Shown one piece after another: positions 20,631-31,689 of a stretch of DNA of 64,000 nt. Made by a program: the position numbers and the translations under genes. Under the pieces are notes generated by a model, which was not told the DNA's origin, ran no database searches, and saw only the letters and a program-made list of their open reading frames with translations. The DNA is from Diaporthe sp. PMI_573. Its lineage: Eukaryota; Ascomycota; Sordariomycetes; Diaporthales; Diaporthaceae. The number at the start of each line of letters is the position of its first letter. Positions within the stretch are counted from its first letter, which is position 1. The stretch is taken from NCBI GenBank assembly GCA_021399435.1, contig JAJTUP010000042.1, positions 496,001-560,000 on the forward strand. The letters are read 5' to 3'.

Positions 20631-23600
20631 TTACTGTCTTGTCCATGTGCGTATGGTTTCCTCCTCGAGTTTATGAAGCCTTTCCATCTCAGTGAGTAGC
20701 GCATCATGTGGACGAAATCGGAGGTCCTTCATCTCAAGTTTCTGTAAGAGATACAGACCATCTAAAGATTGAGGGCGCGAAAGTTGGACCAGCATAGAAC
20801 AAAACTTCTTATGCATGTCTTGACCCTTGGCAGATGGATTATCTTTTAGGTCAAGGACTGCTGTCTTGAGAGTCGCCCCTTGTACTTTATAGTCCGTCAG
20901 GCTAAATGCTGAACATATTGGAACTTGTTTTCTCCGTACGGAATATGTCTTGATGGTGATTGATCTCTCTATAGGGAAAACAGGGAAGTCGTTAGCCTGG
21001 AGATGTTCAAAGCCAAGGTGCTTCGGATTCTCTTGGCGGAATAGAACACAGGCTGGCGGTTTAGTACATAAGATGAACAGGTCATCAATCTCGAAAAAGT
21101 CCGCTGTCCATTGTTAGTGTAACTGCATGTCGTGTAATCGGTCGTGGGAAGGCACACCTGATGGGTCAATAACGATACCCGAAGGAATACCACGTGTGCC
21201 ATTGACATGTCCAAGAAGGGTGCAGATGTTAGCAAGAATTACCCCAGGCATCCCCGGTGTGTAGAGGAAAAGGCCTTGAAAAGGGATCTTAGTACCTTGA
21301 TCCCTTTGTTGAAGCAAGTCTTCGAGATAAAGAGGGAAAGAGGATGTAGAAGTGGTTCTGCTGTGCTGGGCTGGGAAGATGTAAATTCGTTGTGATCGAC
21401 ATCGAGCAAAGTGTTCCGTTCTGACGAGATTGAGATGATGTCGAAGTGCGTTCAATTTCGCAACGAAAGTTGCACCTTCCAGTTCCGGCATGAAAAGAGA
21501 AGTTATCACTCTGGTGTTCAGCAAAGCCAGATCTTCTTCAGTCAAGGCAGAAGCCCTTGCTCGGCGGACCAAATCTCGGAATATGGGGTCCTGTGCTTGT
21601 CTTATCTGCTCGTTGAGGATAATTACTTCTTTGAACAGATGCCAGACCATCTGGCCATTGACATCCTCACTATTCCCATGTCTCGGTTCTCTCCACAGTG
21701 CTGGCCCTTTTACAGGCGGGAATTGGAAGAAGTCCCCAAAGAAAATGATAACTGGCAGTCCACCAAAGAGGTCAGGCGAGCTGCGATCTAGGGATTTTGC
21801 AATCTTGCACTGATTGTTGATCATGCTTAACGAAGTTAAATCCAACATACTAACTTCGTCCATGATTATAATCGTCTTCCTGGACCACAACTTTTTGATG
21901 CGAGCGCTTACTGTAGGCTTTTGGGTCTTGGAAATTGAAATACCCAAAGAGGTATGGTAGGTATTTCCACTGATATTGTCAGCAGCAGCTCCTGTAGGCG
22001 CCATCAGGATGACCTCATGCCTTCGCATCATAAGGTCCATGCCGGCAACAATGGCTTTGATGACTCGACTCTTGCCAGTTCCGCCTTCTCCTCCAACGTA
22101 GAGGAGCATCTGATCCCGCCTGGATGCATCATATGGATTATCTCTCCAAGCTATCGCGGCAGAAAGCACTCTTTCTATAACAAGTCTCTGCTTTGTATTG
22201 AGAGGGAGAACTTTGCAGACTAGCGTGGTAAGAGTTGTGCCAGAAGGGCTATCGCCGACTCGAGAGCGAAGGTTTATTAAGTTTGGTATGGCTTGGAGTG
22301 AACTCAGAGTAGGGTGGAAAGTGCCATCACCAAGATCAGGACCGAAACTGTCGCCCTCGAGTGCAATACGCTCTTCTGGTTCGATGTTATCAAGCTCATC
22401 GCGTGTAGCAAGGCCTTTGATTTGTAGCTTCCAGCTCTCTAGTGTAGGGTTGGGGAAGAATCTAATGCCAGAGGTAGTAAACGTGGGAAGTCGAAAAATA
22501 TCAAGAGGCACAAGGCTTCGTGATTGCAGGCACTGAACAAGGTGCGCTTTTGAAGATAAGAATGGAATACGCTGGCTGGCGGCATGAAGTTCCTTGCGCC
22601 AAGATGTAGCGATGGAATGGTATGCCGATATCAGAGCCTCATCGGTGAATTCCTGTTGTGGAGAATCCTGAGATTCTTCGGCATCCAAGTCGGAATTAGC
22701 AATTTCCATATCGTCAATGTTATGGTCGAGGTCGTCCTGAGATATCGCCGTTGCGTTACGGAGAGCGGCGTCAACCATTGCATCCTCTCTGGATTTCCGA
22801 AGGAGCTCCATGTTCCTAGCGAAGTTGCGATTATGAGGCGAAAGCGTGGGTTCAACAATGTCCCATATTCTCGAACAGGCATCCCGTTTTGTGTCATACT
22901 CAGAAGCGTGTTGTTGAAATAGGGCCGGCAGTTGGTCCCATGGTAGGAAAACCCCCAATTGCACTTCGGCGAGGTCATTCTTGATAGCAGTTGTGTTTGG
23001 ATGACCTCCACAAACACCTTCCTCCTGGATCTGGTACTGAGAGAATTGGCCGTTGAAGGACACGGTCTTCACCTGAGACTCGGTACGTGCCATGCACTGC
23101 ACGTGTGTGTTGCTCTTGGGGTGGGTCGTATCGAATTCCACGTCGGATGTCGTTGCGTCAGACCTTCTCTTAACATCTACTAACATGCAGTATTCGAAAA
23201 GGGTAAGATGAGCTAGATCTGGACCACGCCATCTGTAGTTGTCGAAACGGCTTACGGGAGCCGTATCCTTGGGTTGAAAGGTGCATTCCTCTTCGCCTGT
23301 GAACTCGGGAGAGCAGAGATTGACTTGGACAAAGTTGTAATTCCTTGTGTAATATGTCGGTAGCTGAAGCAAGGAGTTGGCGATCTGTACACCGCTAATC
23401 TCGCGGTCGTGAGACAGAGTGTTGAAGCAGCGAAGAGCAAATTGGTCCATATCCATTTTCCGAAATCGCATGTCGGCAGCATCTGGTGTCTGAGTGGCCT
23501 TTGCCTTACCCATGCTTTGTTTCAGCAATGCAGCCTTTACTAGCATTTGGTGTGGGGAAACGTCATCCTTCGTCGCATAATTTGTAAGGTAGTAGATGAG

Positions 23601-26232
23601 AGCCAGGCACTTGGTAGTGGTTGGGATCCAGGAGATATCGTGATTTGATCGGATGCAACTGGCGATTGCTGGATTCCATGGATTGACCCAACCATGGTTT
23701 CGAGCGAGATGGACCACACCTAGCTCGTCCACTTCAGAATGCGGCCGAAGGTCCCGTGGCATACCAAATCTGCAAGCATCCTTCCCTCGCCCCCTTTGAC
23801 GATACTTGAAACAGGTAGCGGTGTGGTTCGAGGAATGGATTTGACTTTTGCCAGCAACTGCATTGCTATCAGCCGTGAGCCTTTGACGGAATTCGTTATC
23901 AGAACCCGGATCCTTAGAAGAAGGTGGCGTATTTGCGGGCCCTGATTCCGGAATGCTATCATTCTCCGAGTTTATGCTGTGAACAATGATAGATTCAAGA
24001 TACCGTATCACCCGTTGAGCAAAGGCCCCATCTTGTACAAGCCGTTCCCGCAGAGTGCTGAAGGCAAGATTGCCCGTAAGCCATATCAAGACATGAAGAT
24101 GTAGCATGCCACGACCGTTTGTCTCAACAACGCCGTAGTGATTTGCCACTTGCCCAAGGATTCCAATACGTCCTGTGCCAGACTGGATGAGACCATCAAA
24201 GATGGCTTTACAAACGTGATTGAAGAATTGGGCAACTGCCACTGGGTTTGACGTTGCTGCTGTATGACGAATAGCCGCGGTCGCTGCAGGGACGGCATCG
24301 GCAGGAATTTCGATTCCTGCCAAGATTAGAACGAGAGGGTTCCGTAAATCGGAAGGATTGATCGTCGCCCAAATTGCCGGTTCGGCACCCCGTACAATAA
24401 GTCCTTTAATTTCAGTCCGCATCATCAGCTTTTGGGAGAATGATTCAGGTACTCGCATGCCAATTGTTGTAAGGCCTTGCTGAAGTCTACGGACTGCGGG
24501 GTCCTTAATGGGTTGTCCATTGGAAACTGCTGTTGCGGCAGTCTGCAACTGATCGACAGTCAAAGAGGCGATATCATCCCTAACAGATCTCCAGTTTTGG
24601 CGTTTAACAAGCATAGCGTTTCCGAGAGATGATCGGCGCAGCTGTATCACGTCGTAGAGAAGGTACATGAATGTCTTATGGCGAGCAAACCTGCGAAGGT
24701 TAGTATAAATAACATCATAGTTTCGGAGACTCTAACCTTCTGCTATGGTGGCTTAATGCCCACTGTGCAAAAGTATTAAGTGACACTGGTACTGGCCTCT
24801 GATCTTGGTGGCCACCGAGGCCGTTGGGAAACAATGTCGGGAAAGCGCCAGTGAAATAATGGGGATCTTCCCAGCTACTCATCAGTGTAGCCTGGCTGTG
24901 AATAGCATAAGAGATTGTTGGCAAATCTCTTTGTCTATGCTCGTGCTCGGGCTCATGCGAACTATCTGCAGCTTGATCTGTTTCATCCACCCAACGCGTG
25001 TTGCCTGTTACCACTCCTAACAAGGCATCAATCAACCGAAGGTTAGAATCCGTCCGTTCTCCATTGACATCCGCGTAGACTGAGCCGGTCACGAACGGAT
25101 CATTGTCATTGGGAAGAAATGCCTCATCTTGAGCCGCCTGGAAGTCATTTTCATAGTTCCCAGTTTGAAGGCTAACAGTATATCCTTCGCGTTCGTGATG
25201 ATCCGGATCCTCAAGATGAATGATGCTATCAGCGATTTCAGGCGGGATAAAGTCGGAAGGCCAGGCGTCTGTCATCGTATGGTTGATTGTGATATCGTGA
25301 TAAAGATGGTTTTGCTGGACAAGATAATGCAACGCCGTCAGAACTTTGTCCTTTCGAACGCGTAAGAACGGTTTTAGATCCTGATTGGTAGGAGGGTGTT
25401 TACCAAGCCAGAAGACCTTGAATAGATTGTCTAACCTCAGTTCAGGGCTTGGGAGGATCTGAAGGAGGGGTCCAGGGTCTTGCGGAATGACAATCATGTG
25501 GCCTCGCAACGCATTGTAGTTTGTTGGAGAGGCATGGTCACCAGGTCGCAATTTGAGGATCGTACCAACAGGGTGGCATTTCGCGATAAGGCATTCCTCG
25601 GCGGGCGTAAGGTCTTCCAATGCCGATGGATAATGCTGGCACATTGAGACGTTGACGAAGTTTTCCGCCGAAAATTTGGGAATGCTGCTGCGTCTAATAG
25701 CTGTATAGCATTGACTACAGAAATCCCAAGAATCTTCGGGATGGCCACATCGATCCAAGCTCGTTTGGTGGGTTTGGATGAAATGATCGTGATCGTCAAT
25801 TTGATATACATATCCTGTGAAAAACTTGCCGCACGAACAGCATATTGATCTTTGGGACGCAGCTAACATCTCATCTTCGTATAGGCTGATAGAAGACCGA
25901 ATATGGGAGGAAGAGATTTCTGGTGGAAATTCTCGCGAAGCCACCTCTCGCAGATCGAATTCATCTTCTAACAAGCCCACAGCAAGTTTCACACAGTTCG
26001 GCGGAGGATTCCCTGATAAAGGACCTCCCGTTAGAGGCGTCAGGTTTATAGAATTGTGAAACGGATCGAAGTTGGGTGGGAGAATTGAAGGGATGGTGTT
26101 CTCAGGAACGTTAGGTTGCCGTCGAATCCAGTGGTAGGGTCGTGTTCGAGACCGACATCTATCGCATGTACGATACCGAGAATCAGTCCATTCCCGGAGA
26201 CAACTGGTGCAAACAGTGGCAGGAGTGAACAT
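20631..26232 (-). CDS. Helitron 2 Rep/helicase transposase, three exons
   Basis: Exons 26232-24737, 24690-21158 and 21103-20631 total 5502 nt, a whole number of codons (1833 aa plus stop). Intron 1 (46 nt, GTTAGA...ACTAAC...CGCAG) splits an Arg codon; intron 2 (54 nt, GTGTGC...ACTAAC...GACAG) joins DPS(G/A) to DFFEIDDLF, both restoring the frame. Exon 1 has Cys-rich zinc motifs (CTSCLREWTDSRYRTCDRC; CCSCGKFF ... CGHPEDSWDFCSQC) and the DUF6570-like region common in such proteins. Exon 2 carries the HUH motif GRGMLHLHVLIW, the Y-x3-Y motif YLTNY and helicase motifs GGEGGTGKSRVI, IIMDEVSML, FFGDFFQFPPV and LLGHVNGTRG. Exon 3 supplies the last helicase motifs FSLTDYKVQGATL and VQLSRPQSLDGLYLL. 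This is a different lineage from Helitron 1 and appears intact. Confidence 0.9.
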
Positions 26233-26689
26233 TTCCCCAAGACGTAGAAGTCAGCAGTGAGCAATGGTGGCAGGAAGTATATTTGAGGGTGCGAGCATGG
26301 GTGTATGTGGACATTGACCAGGTGACCGAATCCAGCGACATAGATGGAAGTCAGAAGCGATGACATCACGTCGCTTACAAGGGCGGAGATAGCGGCAAGA
26401 CCTGCCAATTTTGTTTGTTTGCAATGGTAAGAAACACAAAGCAAGGGTGGCAGGAACAAATTTTATCCGAGTCGAACACGTGCTTCGAAATCAGCCGAGA
26501 TCACGTTACAGTAAAAACGAATCGGGAAGGCTTGGCGTCAGATTTGTAGTCGGAACAACCCCTGTCGGTTCCCGGGGTAGTAGTCCCCTTCACTTCTCGC
26601 TTCGCTTTCAGTTCCGGGGCATTACAGCTGCAAGGTACTGTGTGATCATACTGTACCAGTAAGGGCTATGGGCGCGTTCGACACTAAAC
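26233..26689. other. 5' flank of Helitron 2
   Basis: This region presumably holds the promoter and 5' terminus of the minus-strand Helitron. A short inverted pair GGTAC ... GTACC (about 26634-26657) surrounds TGATCA. No other gene is recognised. Confidence 0.4.
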
Positions 26690-26985
26690 GCTACCAAGAG
26701 GCCCGTTCGGGGGCTGAATGCCACACCAAAGCGAATAGTTCAACAGCATCATTCCGTGCATTAACCTACTCTGTCGCTGGGCGGCCGGGAGACTGGTCGT
26801 AGGATACGGTCAATGTTAGTTAGCACAGGGCTTCTCCGGGACTCAACGCCGCCAAGCAAGTGATTCACCTATTGTCATTCCGTGCATTAGCCTGCCAATG
26901 TTATCGCTAGGCCCTGTCCGTAGCTGAACGCGACACAAAAGTGAGCGGTTTCACCAGTGTCGTTCCCGTGCAGAGTCTATGGTGA
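26690..26985. repeat. Degenerate three-copy tandem repeat
   Basis: Three diverged units share the order GCTGAA(T/C)GC-(A-rich)-GCG/GTG-GTTcAacag followed by CATTCCGTGCATTA(A/G)CCT: about 26711-26770, 26835-26895 and 26915-26978. ATTCCGTGCATTA is exact in the first two units, and GTTCCCGTGCA stands in the third. The spacing is irregular. Confidence 0.6.
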
Positions 26986-27003
26986 AGAGAGAATCCGACG
27001 ACG

Positions 27004-28329
27004 TCACGCTGCCCCAGCTACGCAGGCACAACTCCACCGGCAACTATTCTGATGGTTCGCAATTCGAGTCTTGATGAGCGTTGACTGTGAGTTCGCTTCT
27101 CGAGGGTTGTGTGGCGTCTGGAACACCCAAGGTTGTGGAGTGCCGGCCCGCAAGCTCAGGGGTGTCGGCGTACGAAGCTTTACATCCAGCTTGGAAAGCA
27201 CCCTCTCTGGATCGTACGGCACAAGGCCAGCACCTGCAAAGCCACCCCGTACGTTCTTCTCTGTCATAGAGGCGAAGAAAGCCTCGCGGAAGGCACAGAG
27301 GAACTCGAGCTTGCTCACGTGGTTGATATGCATGCGCATCAAGTCCTCGATCTGGCGACCATACGCCTGCTTTAGCGGCCCAAAGCAGCCAACATCGAGT
27401 GGCTGGAGGAGGTGGGAAGAATGCGGAGGCATGCAGAGCGTAATAATGTTGTTCTGTTGGCAGTAGCGCTCGAATTCAGTCGAGTGGTGGCTCTCGTGGC
27501 CGTCGAGGATCAACAACCGGTATTTGCCCTTTGTACGAGGTGCTGTATGGAAGTCAAAGTGCTTGATCCAATCGAGACCCACGGCATTGGTAGTCCAGCC
27601 ATTGTCGGTAGTTGCGATACGCCAGTCGGCTGGGAGGTCGCACTCAGTGTACCAGTTGGCGAGGTGGTACTGCGCGGCCAAGATAATGAATGGAGGGATA
27701 GCCCAGCCGAGGGCATTGACGCCCTGGATTACCGTTGCCCATTCGCGGTTGCCAGGCTGGGCCAGTTTCGCCTTGCTGAGGCCGTCCGAGGTTGTTACCA
27801 CCATGCCCGCGAAGATGATGCCCATCATGAACCCAGTCTCGTCGAAGTTGTAGGCATCGTCGTCCACGATACCGTACTTGGCCTTGGTGTTCCGGACGAG
27901 CGCGAACCACTCGGCAATGACCTTTGGATCCTCGCACTTGGCCCTCTGGTAGTCGTATCTACGCGAAAAACGCGTACGGAGCTGTGGCTGGCGTTTGACG
28001 AAGTTGTGTGCCCAGAGCTTGCCGACAAGGGGCGCGTCGCGTACGCGTAGTAGTTGGTTGGCCATATCTTCCACACCACGCAATCTTGGTGGAAAAGCTC
28101 GTGCACATAGCTCAGTAACGTATTGAACAATGGCATCCTCTTCTAATTGAGTGAGCTTCTTCGATTTGGGCGTGCTGTCGCGTCGTGCAGGCCGGCCAGC
28201 GCGTCGGTCACGGAGGGTTGAAAATGGTATCTTGTAAAGCTTGGCTGCGGCTCGGAGGCTTAGTTTCTCATTGTTTTGAATAGCTTCAAGGGCCAGGATT
28301 ATCCTGGCTTCCTTTAAGGTAGGAGGCAT
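27004..28329 (-). pseudogene. pogo/Fot1-like (DDE_1) transposase, C-terminally truncated
   Basis: The frame starts at the ATG at 28329 (MPPTLKEARIILALEAIQNN). It has a psq-type helix-turn-helix (LSLRAAAKLYKIPFSTLRDR), a CENPB-type DNA-binding domain (VEDMANQLLRVR; LWAHNFVKRQP), and the DDE_1 catalytic domain with Asp in YNFDETGFMMG, Asp in LLILDGHESHHS and Asp in HLLQPLDVGCFGPLK. After SQSTLIKTRIANHQNS the sequence stops matching the relative at 30010-31347, which continues for over 100 residues to a zinc knuckle. The 3' end and right TIR are therefore lost at about 27050. The catalytic domain itself is uninterrupted. Confidence 0.88.
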
Positions 28330-28395
28330 GTTTGGTTGAGAGCGCTGGTTTGTGAAGGGGTCTTGTCGAAGGCAGTAATACATAAGAGCCTCCTA

Positions 28396-28412
28396 CTATA
28401 TATATATATATG
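28396..28412. repeat. (TA)n microsatellite
   Basis: A run of alternating T and A lies 5' of the minus-strand pogo-like transposase gene. Confidence 0.9.
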
Positions 28413-28875
28413 CGCAATGCATTACGCGACATGTCTATAATTGCACGGAGCGCACTCGCATTGTAGTAGGCAACCAATCGCTCTGCGCCATCTGTGACCA
28501 ACATGCTTGCTCACGTGTGACCCCTGGGCTACTATGCACTTAGGTGTGGCGCCCCAGTCTAGCCACAACCAATAACTCAGTTGACTGACTGCGGCCAAAT
28601 GGCTTAAGAACATAAGGATCGAGAATATTTAACAGAGTACCTCTCAGCTTAGCCGACCCCATTACAAGTCAGAGCCCCTCATTCTTATCCTTCTTCATCC
28701 GCTTGTTGTCATTGCATACTCACCTTTCCCACAAGTTGACGATACCAAGTACTGACTATAATTTCAGGTGTTTTTTTTTTCACGTGATTCAAGCTTGAGC
28801 CCAAAGCTAGTCGGATTTGCGTGACCAAATCAATCAGATAGAATTGTCAGTAGTTATAATGTTCCTGCGTCAACG
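28413..28875. other. Intergenic stretch, nothing recognised
   Basis: It contains short unrelated ORFs and a T-run near 28770. No gene or repeat was identified. Confidence 0.5.
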
Positions 28876-29150
28876 GGCTAAGCAGAGATGAAATTGGTAA
28901 TGAAACAAGAACAGGCCGTTGGTTTGTTCTAGACCAGCCTTTAATTCATTGAAGAAGCCATCATGTGCATCCAGGCGGGCGTCAATTCTGTCGAAGCGGG
29001 CATCATGTTGGTCGAAGCGGGTATCGTATTCATCGAGTTTGTCGTGAATTTACCAAATTCACGCTTCAGCTCTTGGTCTTGTCGGTTCCTTGCCTGCACA
29101 AACTCGCTCCGGGTGAAGGGGTTAAGAAGAATCTGGAGGATGGACCGGCA
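28876..29150 (-). pseudogene. Coiled-coil (heptad-repeat) protein fragment with frame break
   Basis: Read on the minus strand, SEFVQARNRQDQELKREFGK (about 29110-29050) is followed in another frame by KLDEYDTRFDQHDARFDRID and then ARLDAHDGFFNELK, ending at a stop near 28880. The DxRFDxxD unit recurs every seven residues, and the DNA shows the matching 21-base repeat GAAGCGGGC/TATC. The pattern resembles small fungal coiled-coil proteins of unknown function. A frame change near 29045 and the lack of a start mark it as a remnant. Confidence 0.55.
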
Positions 29151-29665
29151 AAATGATATTGTACAATTAGAGAGGAAGTGACATTTCTATGGCTCTCTGC
29201 GCACGCCACTTCTCTATTCTTCTTTTGAGACCAGGTTCAGTTGGAACCATAGATAAAGCCCGCAAGTGCTGCAATTCTGTATGCCCAAGTCTGTATCCCA
29301 CCAGTGCTGGGGGCAGTCTATCTGCTAGCGGAAGGGATTTCTTTAACGTGGTTGGACAGTCAGCCGGTCAGGACAGATGCCCGGTCACTTTTGCTAACTC
29401 TACTAACTTTAGTCAACCCCAGCACCCACCCAGTGCAATAGAATCAATAAAAGTTGGCACCAATTAGTGCCAATTGCTTCAAATTGCTTATTTCTAATTG
29501 GTTTGGGTAATTTAGAGTGGTGGTGTGGTTGCAGTGCCAGTCTGAAAATTTAAAGTTTGGGTGGGCAGGTCTGTTTTTGGTGCAGATCGTGTCCCCTTTT
29601 TTCGCGTAAGTCTCGCATCACCCTACCTACTTAAATATTCAACACGCTAGAAGTCAACATCTACA

Positions 29666-31347
29666 ATGCCAATCTACTTAAAAGAAGAGAAAGTCAAACT
29701 AGCGCTTCAGGCAATTGAGAACTCTAAAAAAAATCAAAAGAAACCCTTAAGTGCACGTCAAGCTGCACGGATTTTCAACGTTCCACGCAGCACAATAATC
29801 GACAGGATGAACAACCGACCACATCGCGAAGAATCACGCGTCGAAAAGCATAAACTTGACCAGTCGAAGAGCAAACGCTTATTCGATATATAATTGAGCA
29901 AGATGCACGAGGTTTTCCAATGCGACTTTCTGGTGTGGAAGATATGGCCAACCTCTTGCTCGCGTCGCGTGATGGCAAGCCTGTTGGTACCAAATGGGCA
30001 TGATGCTTCGTGGATGCACAACCAAGCTTGAAGACCAAGTTTAATCGGCCATATGACTACCAGAGGGCCCTCTGCGAAGATCCAGAGGTTATTGGGAACT
30101 GGTTCCGGCTGCTCCGCAACATGATGGCCAAATATGGGGTCCTAGACGATGACCTATACAACTTTGACGAGACTGGCTTCATGATGGGTGTGATAACCGC
30201 AACATTGGTTGTTACACGTTCTGATCGACACGGAAAAGCCAAATCTATTCAACCTGGAAACCGGGAATGGGCAACAGCTATTGAATGTATCAATGCGAAG
30301 GGCTGGTGTATCCCGCCGTTCGTGATCGTCCAGGGCGCCTACCACCTTGCCAACTGGACAACAGAGTCAGGCTTCCCACCAAGCTGGGTCATCAAGCCTA
30401 CTCCAAAAGGGTGGACAGATAACGAGACTGGTCTTGAATGGATTCAGCACTTTGACAAGCATACAAAGCAACGAACAAAGGGTGCGTACCGGATGCTCAT
30501 CCTTGATGGCCATGAGAGCCATGTATCAGCAAAGTTTGAGCAGTACTGCACAGAGCACAGCATTATCCCTATTAGCATGCCACCGCATTCTTCTCATCTA
30601 CTCCAGCCATTGGATGTCGCATTATACTCGCCATTAAAGCGTGCATATGGCGATGAGATCAATCTCTTCATCCGGGCCTCCATCAACCACATCACCAAGT
30701 CTGAGTTCTTTATTGCGTTTAAGGCAGCCCACGACAAGATCTTTACGGAAGAAAACATGAGATCTGGGTTCAGAGGAGCTGGGATTTCTCCATGGGACCC
30801 AGACTCCGTTATCTCTAAGCTGGATGTCCGCCTACAAACTCCAGTACAGTCCCTTCCCGTGTCGCCATCCAAATGGGAATCACAAACACCCTCCAATACC
30901 CACCAGACTGTCCAGCAATCAAGTTTTATTAAGGGCAAGATCTCCAACCATCAGGGCAGCTCCCCTACACCGATTATGGAGGCTGTCGACAGGATGGCAA
31001 AGGGAGCACAAGCAATGGCACACTCAATTACACTTATGAGCCATAGGGCCCTAATGAGCCAGCAGATCCGGACACTTCAAGAGGCTAACATAGCACTCGC
31101 CAAACGCCGGAGGGCTAAAAGAAGTCGGGTCCAGCTTGGAGGAGCACTTAGTATTGAGGACTCTCAGGCGATAATCGAAGAAAAACAAAAGGGGAAGCGG
31201 CCAGCTGGTGAAATGGCTGAGGGTGCCGAGGAGGCGGTCCGCGGCGGACCGAGCAAACGACGATGTGGCAACTGCGGCAATACTGGGCATTATATAACAA
31301 CTTGTAAGAAAGATGTAGAAAAGTCTAGTCATTCAGATTCCGAGTAA
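29666..31347 (+). pseudogene. pogo-like transposase with zinc knuckle, inactivated by frameshift and stop
   Basis: The N-terminal psq helix-turn-helix (LSARQAARIFNVPRSTIIDR) is in one frame from ATG 29666 and ends at a stop near 29892. The protein resumes about one base out of frame from near 29870 (EEQTLIRYIIEQDARGF, VEDMANLLLASR), meets an in-frame TGA at 30001 between KWA and CFVDAQP, and then stays open to 31347. The relative at 28 kb has HN at the stop position; a CGA-to-TGA transition would explain it. The catalytic Asp residues are kept (YNFDETGFMMG; MLILDGHESHVS; HLLQPLDVALYSPLK). The C-terminus has a Lys/Arg-rich helix and a CCHC knuckle (CGNCGNTGHYITTC). No complete protein can be made from this copy. 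Confidence 0.9.
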
Positions 31348-31363
31348 ATAATAGCTCTTTTTT

Positions 31364-31384
31364 AAGCGGTCCGCAGCGGACCGC
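31364..31384. repeat. 9-bp inverted repeat in the 3' UTR of the pogo-like gene
   Basis: GCGGTCCGC and GCGGACCGC are separated by a single A, 20 bases after the stop codon. A related palindrome, CGGTCCGCGGCGGACCG, lies inside the coding region (about 31236-31252) and again in the fragment at about 39397-39413. Confidence 0.8.
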
Positions 31385-31689
31385 CCAAATAGTCGGTTTG
31401 GGTGGTGTAGATTGAGGTTGATTCTGCATGGTTGAAATGCTCCATTTTGGTGGGGAAGCCGATTTTCCCACCAAAAGTCGTCCACTTCAGACTGGCACTG
31501 CAGCCACGCCAACCACTCCAAATTGACCAAATCAATTGAAAATAAGCAATTAAGAACAGTTGGCACCAATTGGTGCCAATTTGTATTCATTTCTCTGCCC
31601 TGGGTGGGTGCTGGGGTTGGCTAAAGTTGGCAGTTGTATGAAAAATCCGCCACTCACTGTCATCCGCCACTCACTGTCCAACCACGTTA

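Larger units (their letters stand above)
29346..31687 (+). mobile_element. pogo-like element 2 with long TIRs and TA target duplication
   Basis: The left end ACGTGGTTGGACAGT (29346) is the reverse complement of the right end ACTGTCCAACCACGT (to 31687), and TA flanks both sides (29344-29345 and 31688-31689), the signature of Tc1/mariner-pogo insertion. Beyond the outer 15 bp, similarity between the ends continues for about 200 bp (29346-29548 against 31484-31687): AACCCCAGCACCCACCCAG, TTGGCACCAATT.GTGCCAA and CAGTGCCAGTCTGAA are found in both. The element is 2342 bp. Confidence 0.88.

Noticed and set aside
26690..26985. CRISPR-like array
   Set aside because: Units are diverged, irregularly spaced and eukaryotic; no cas genes.
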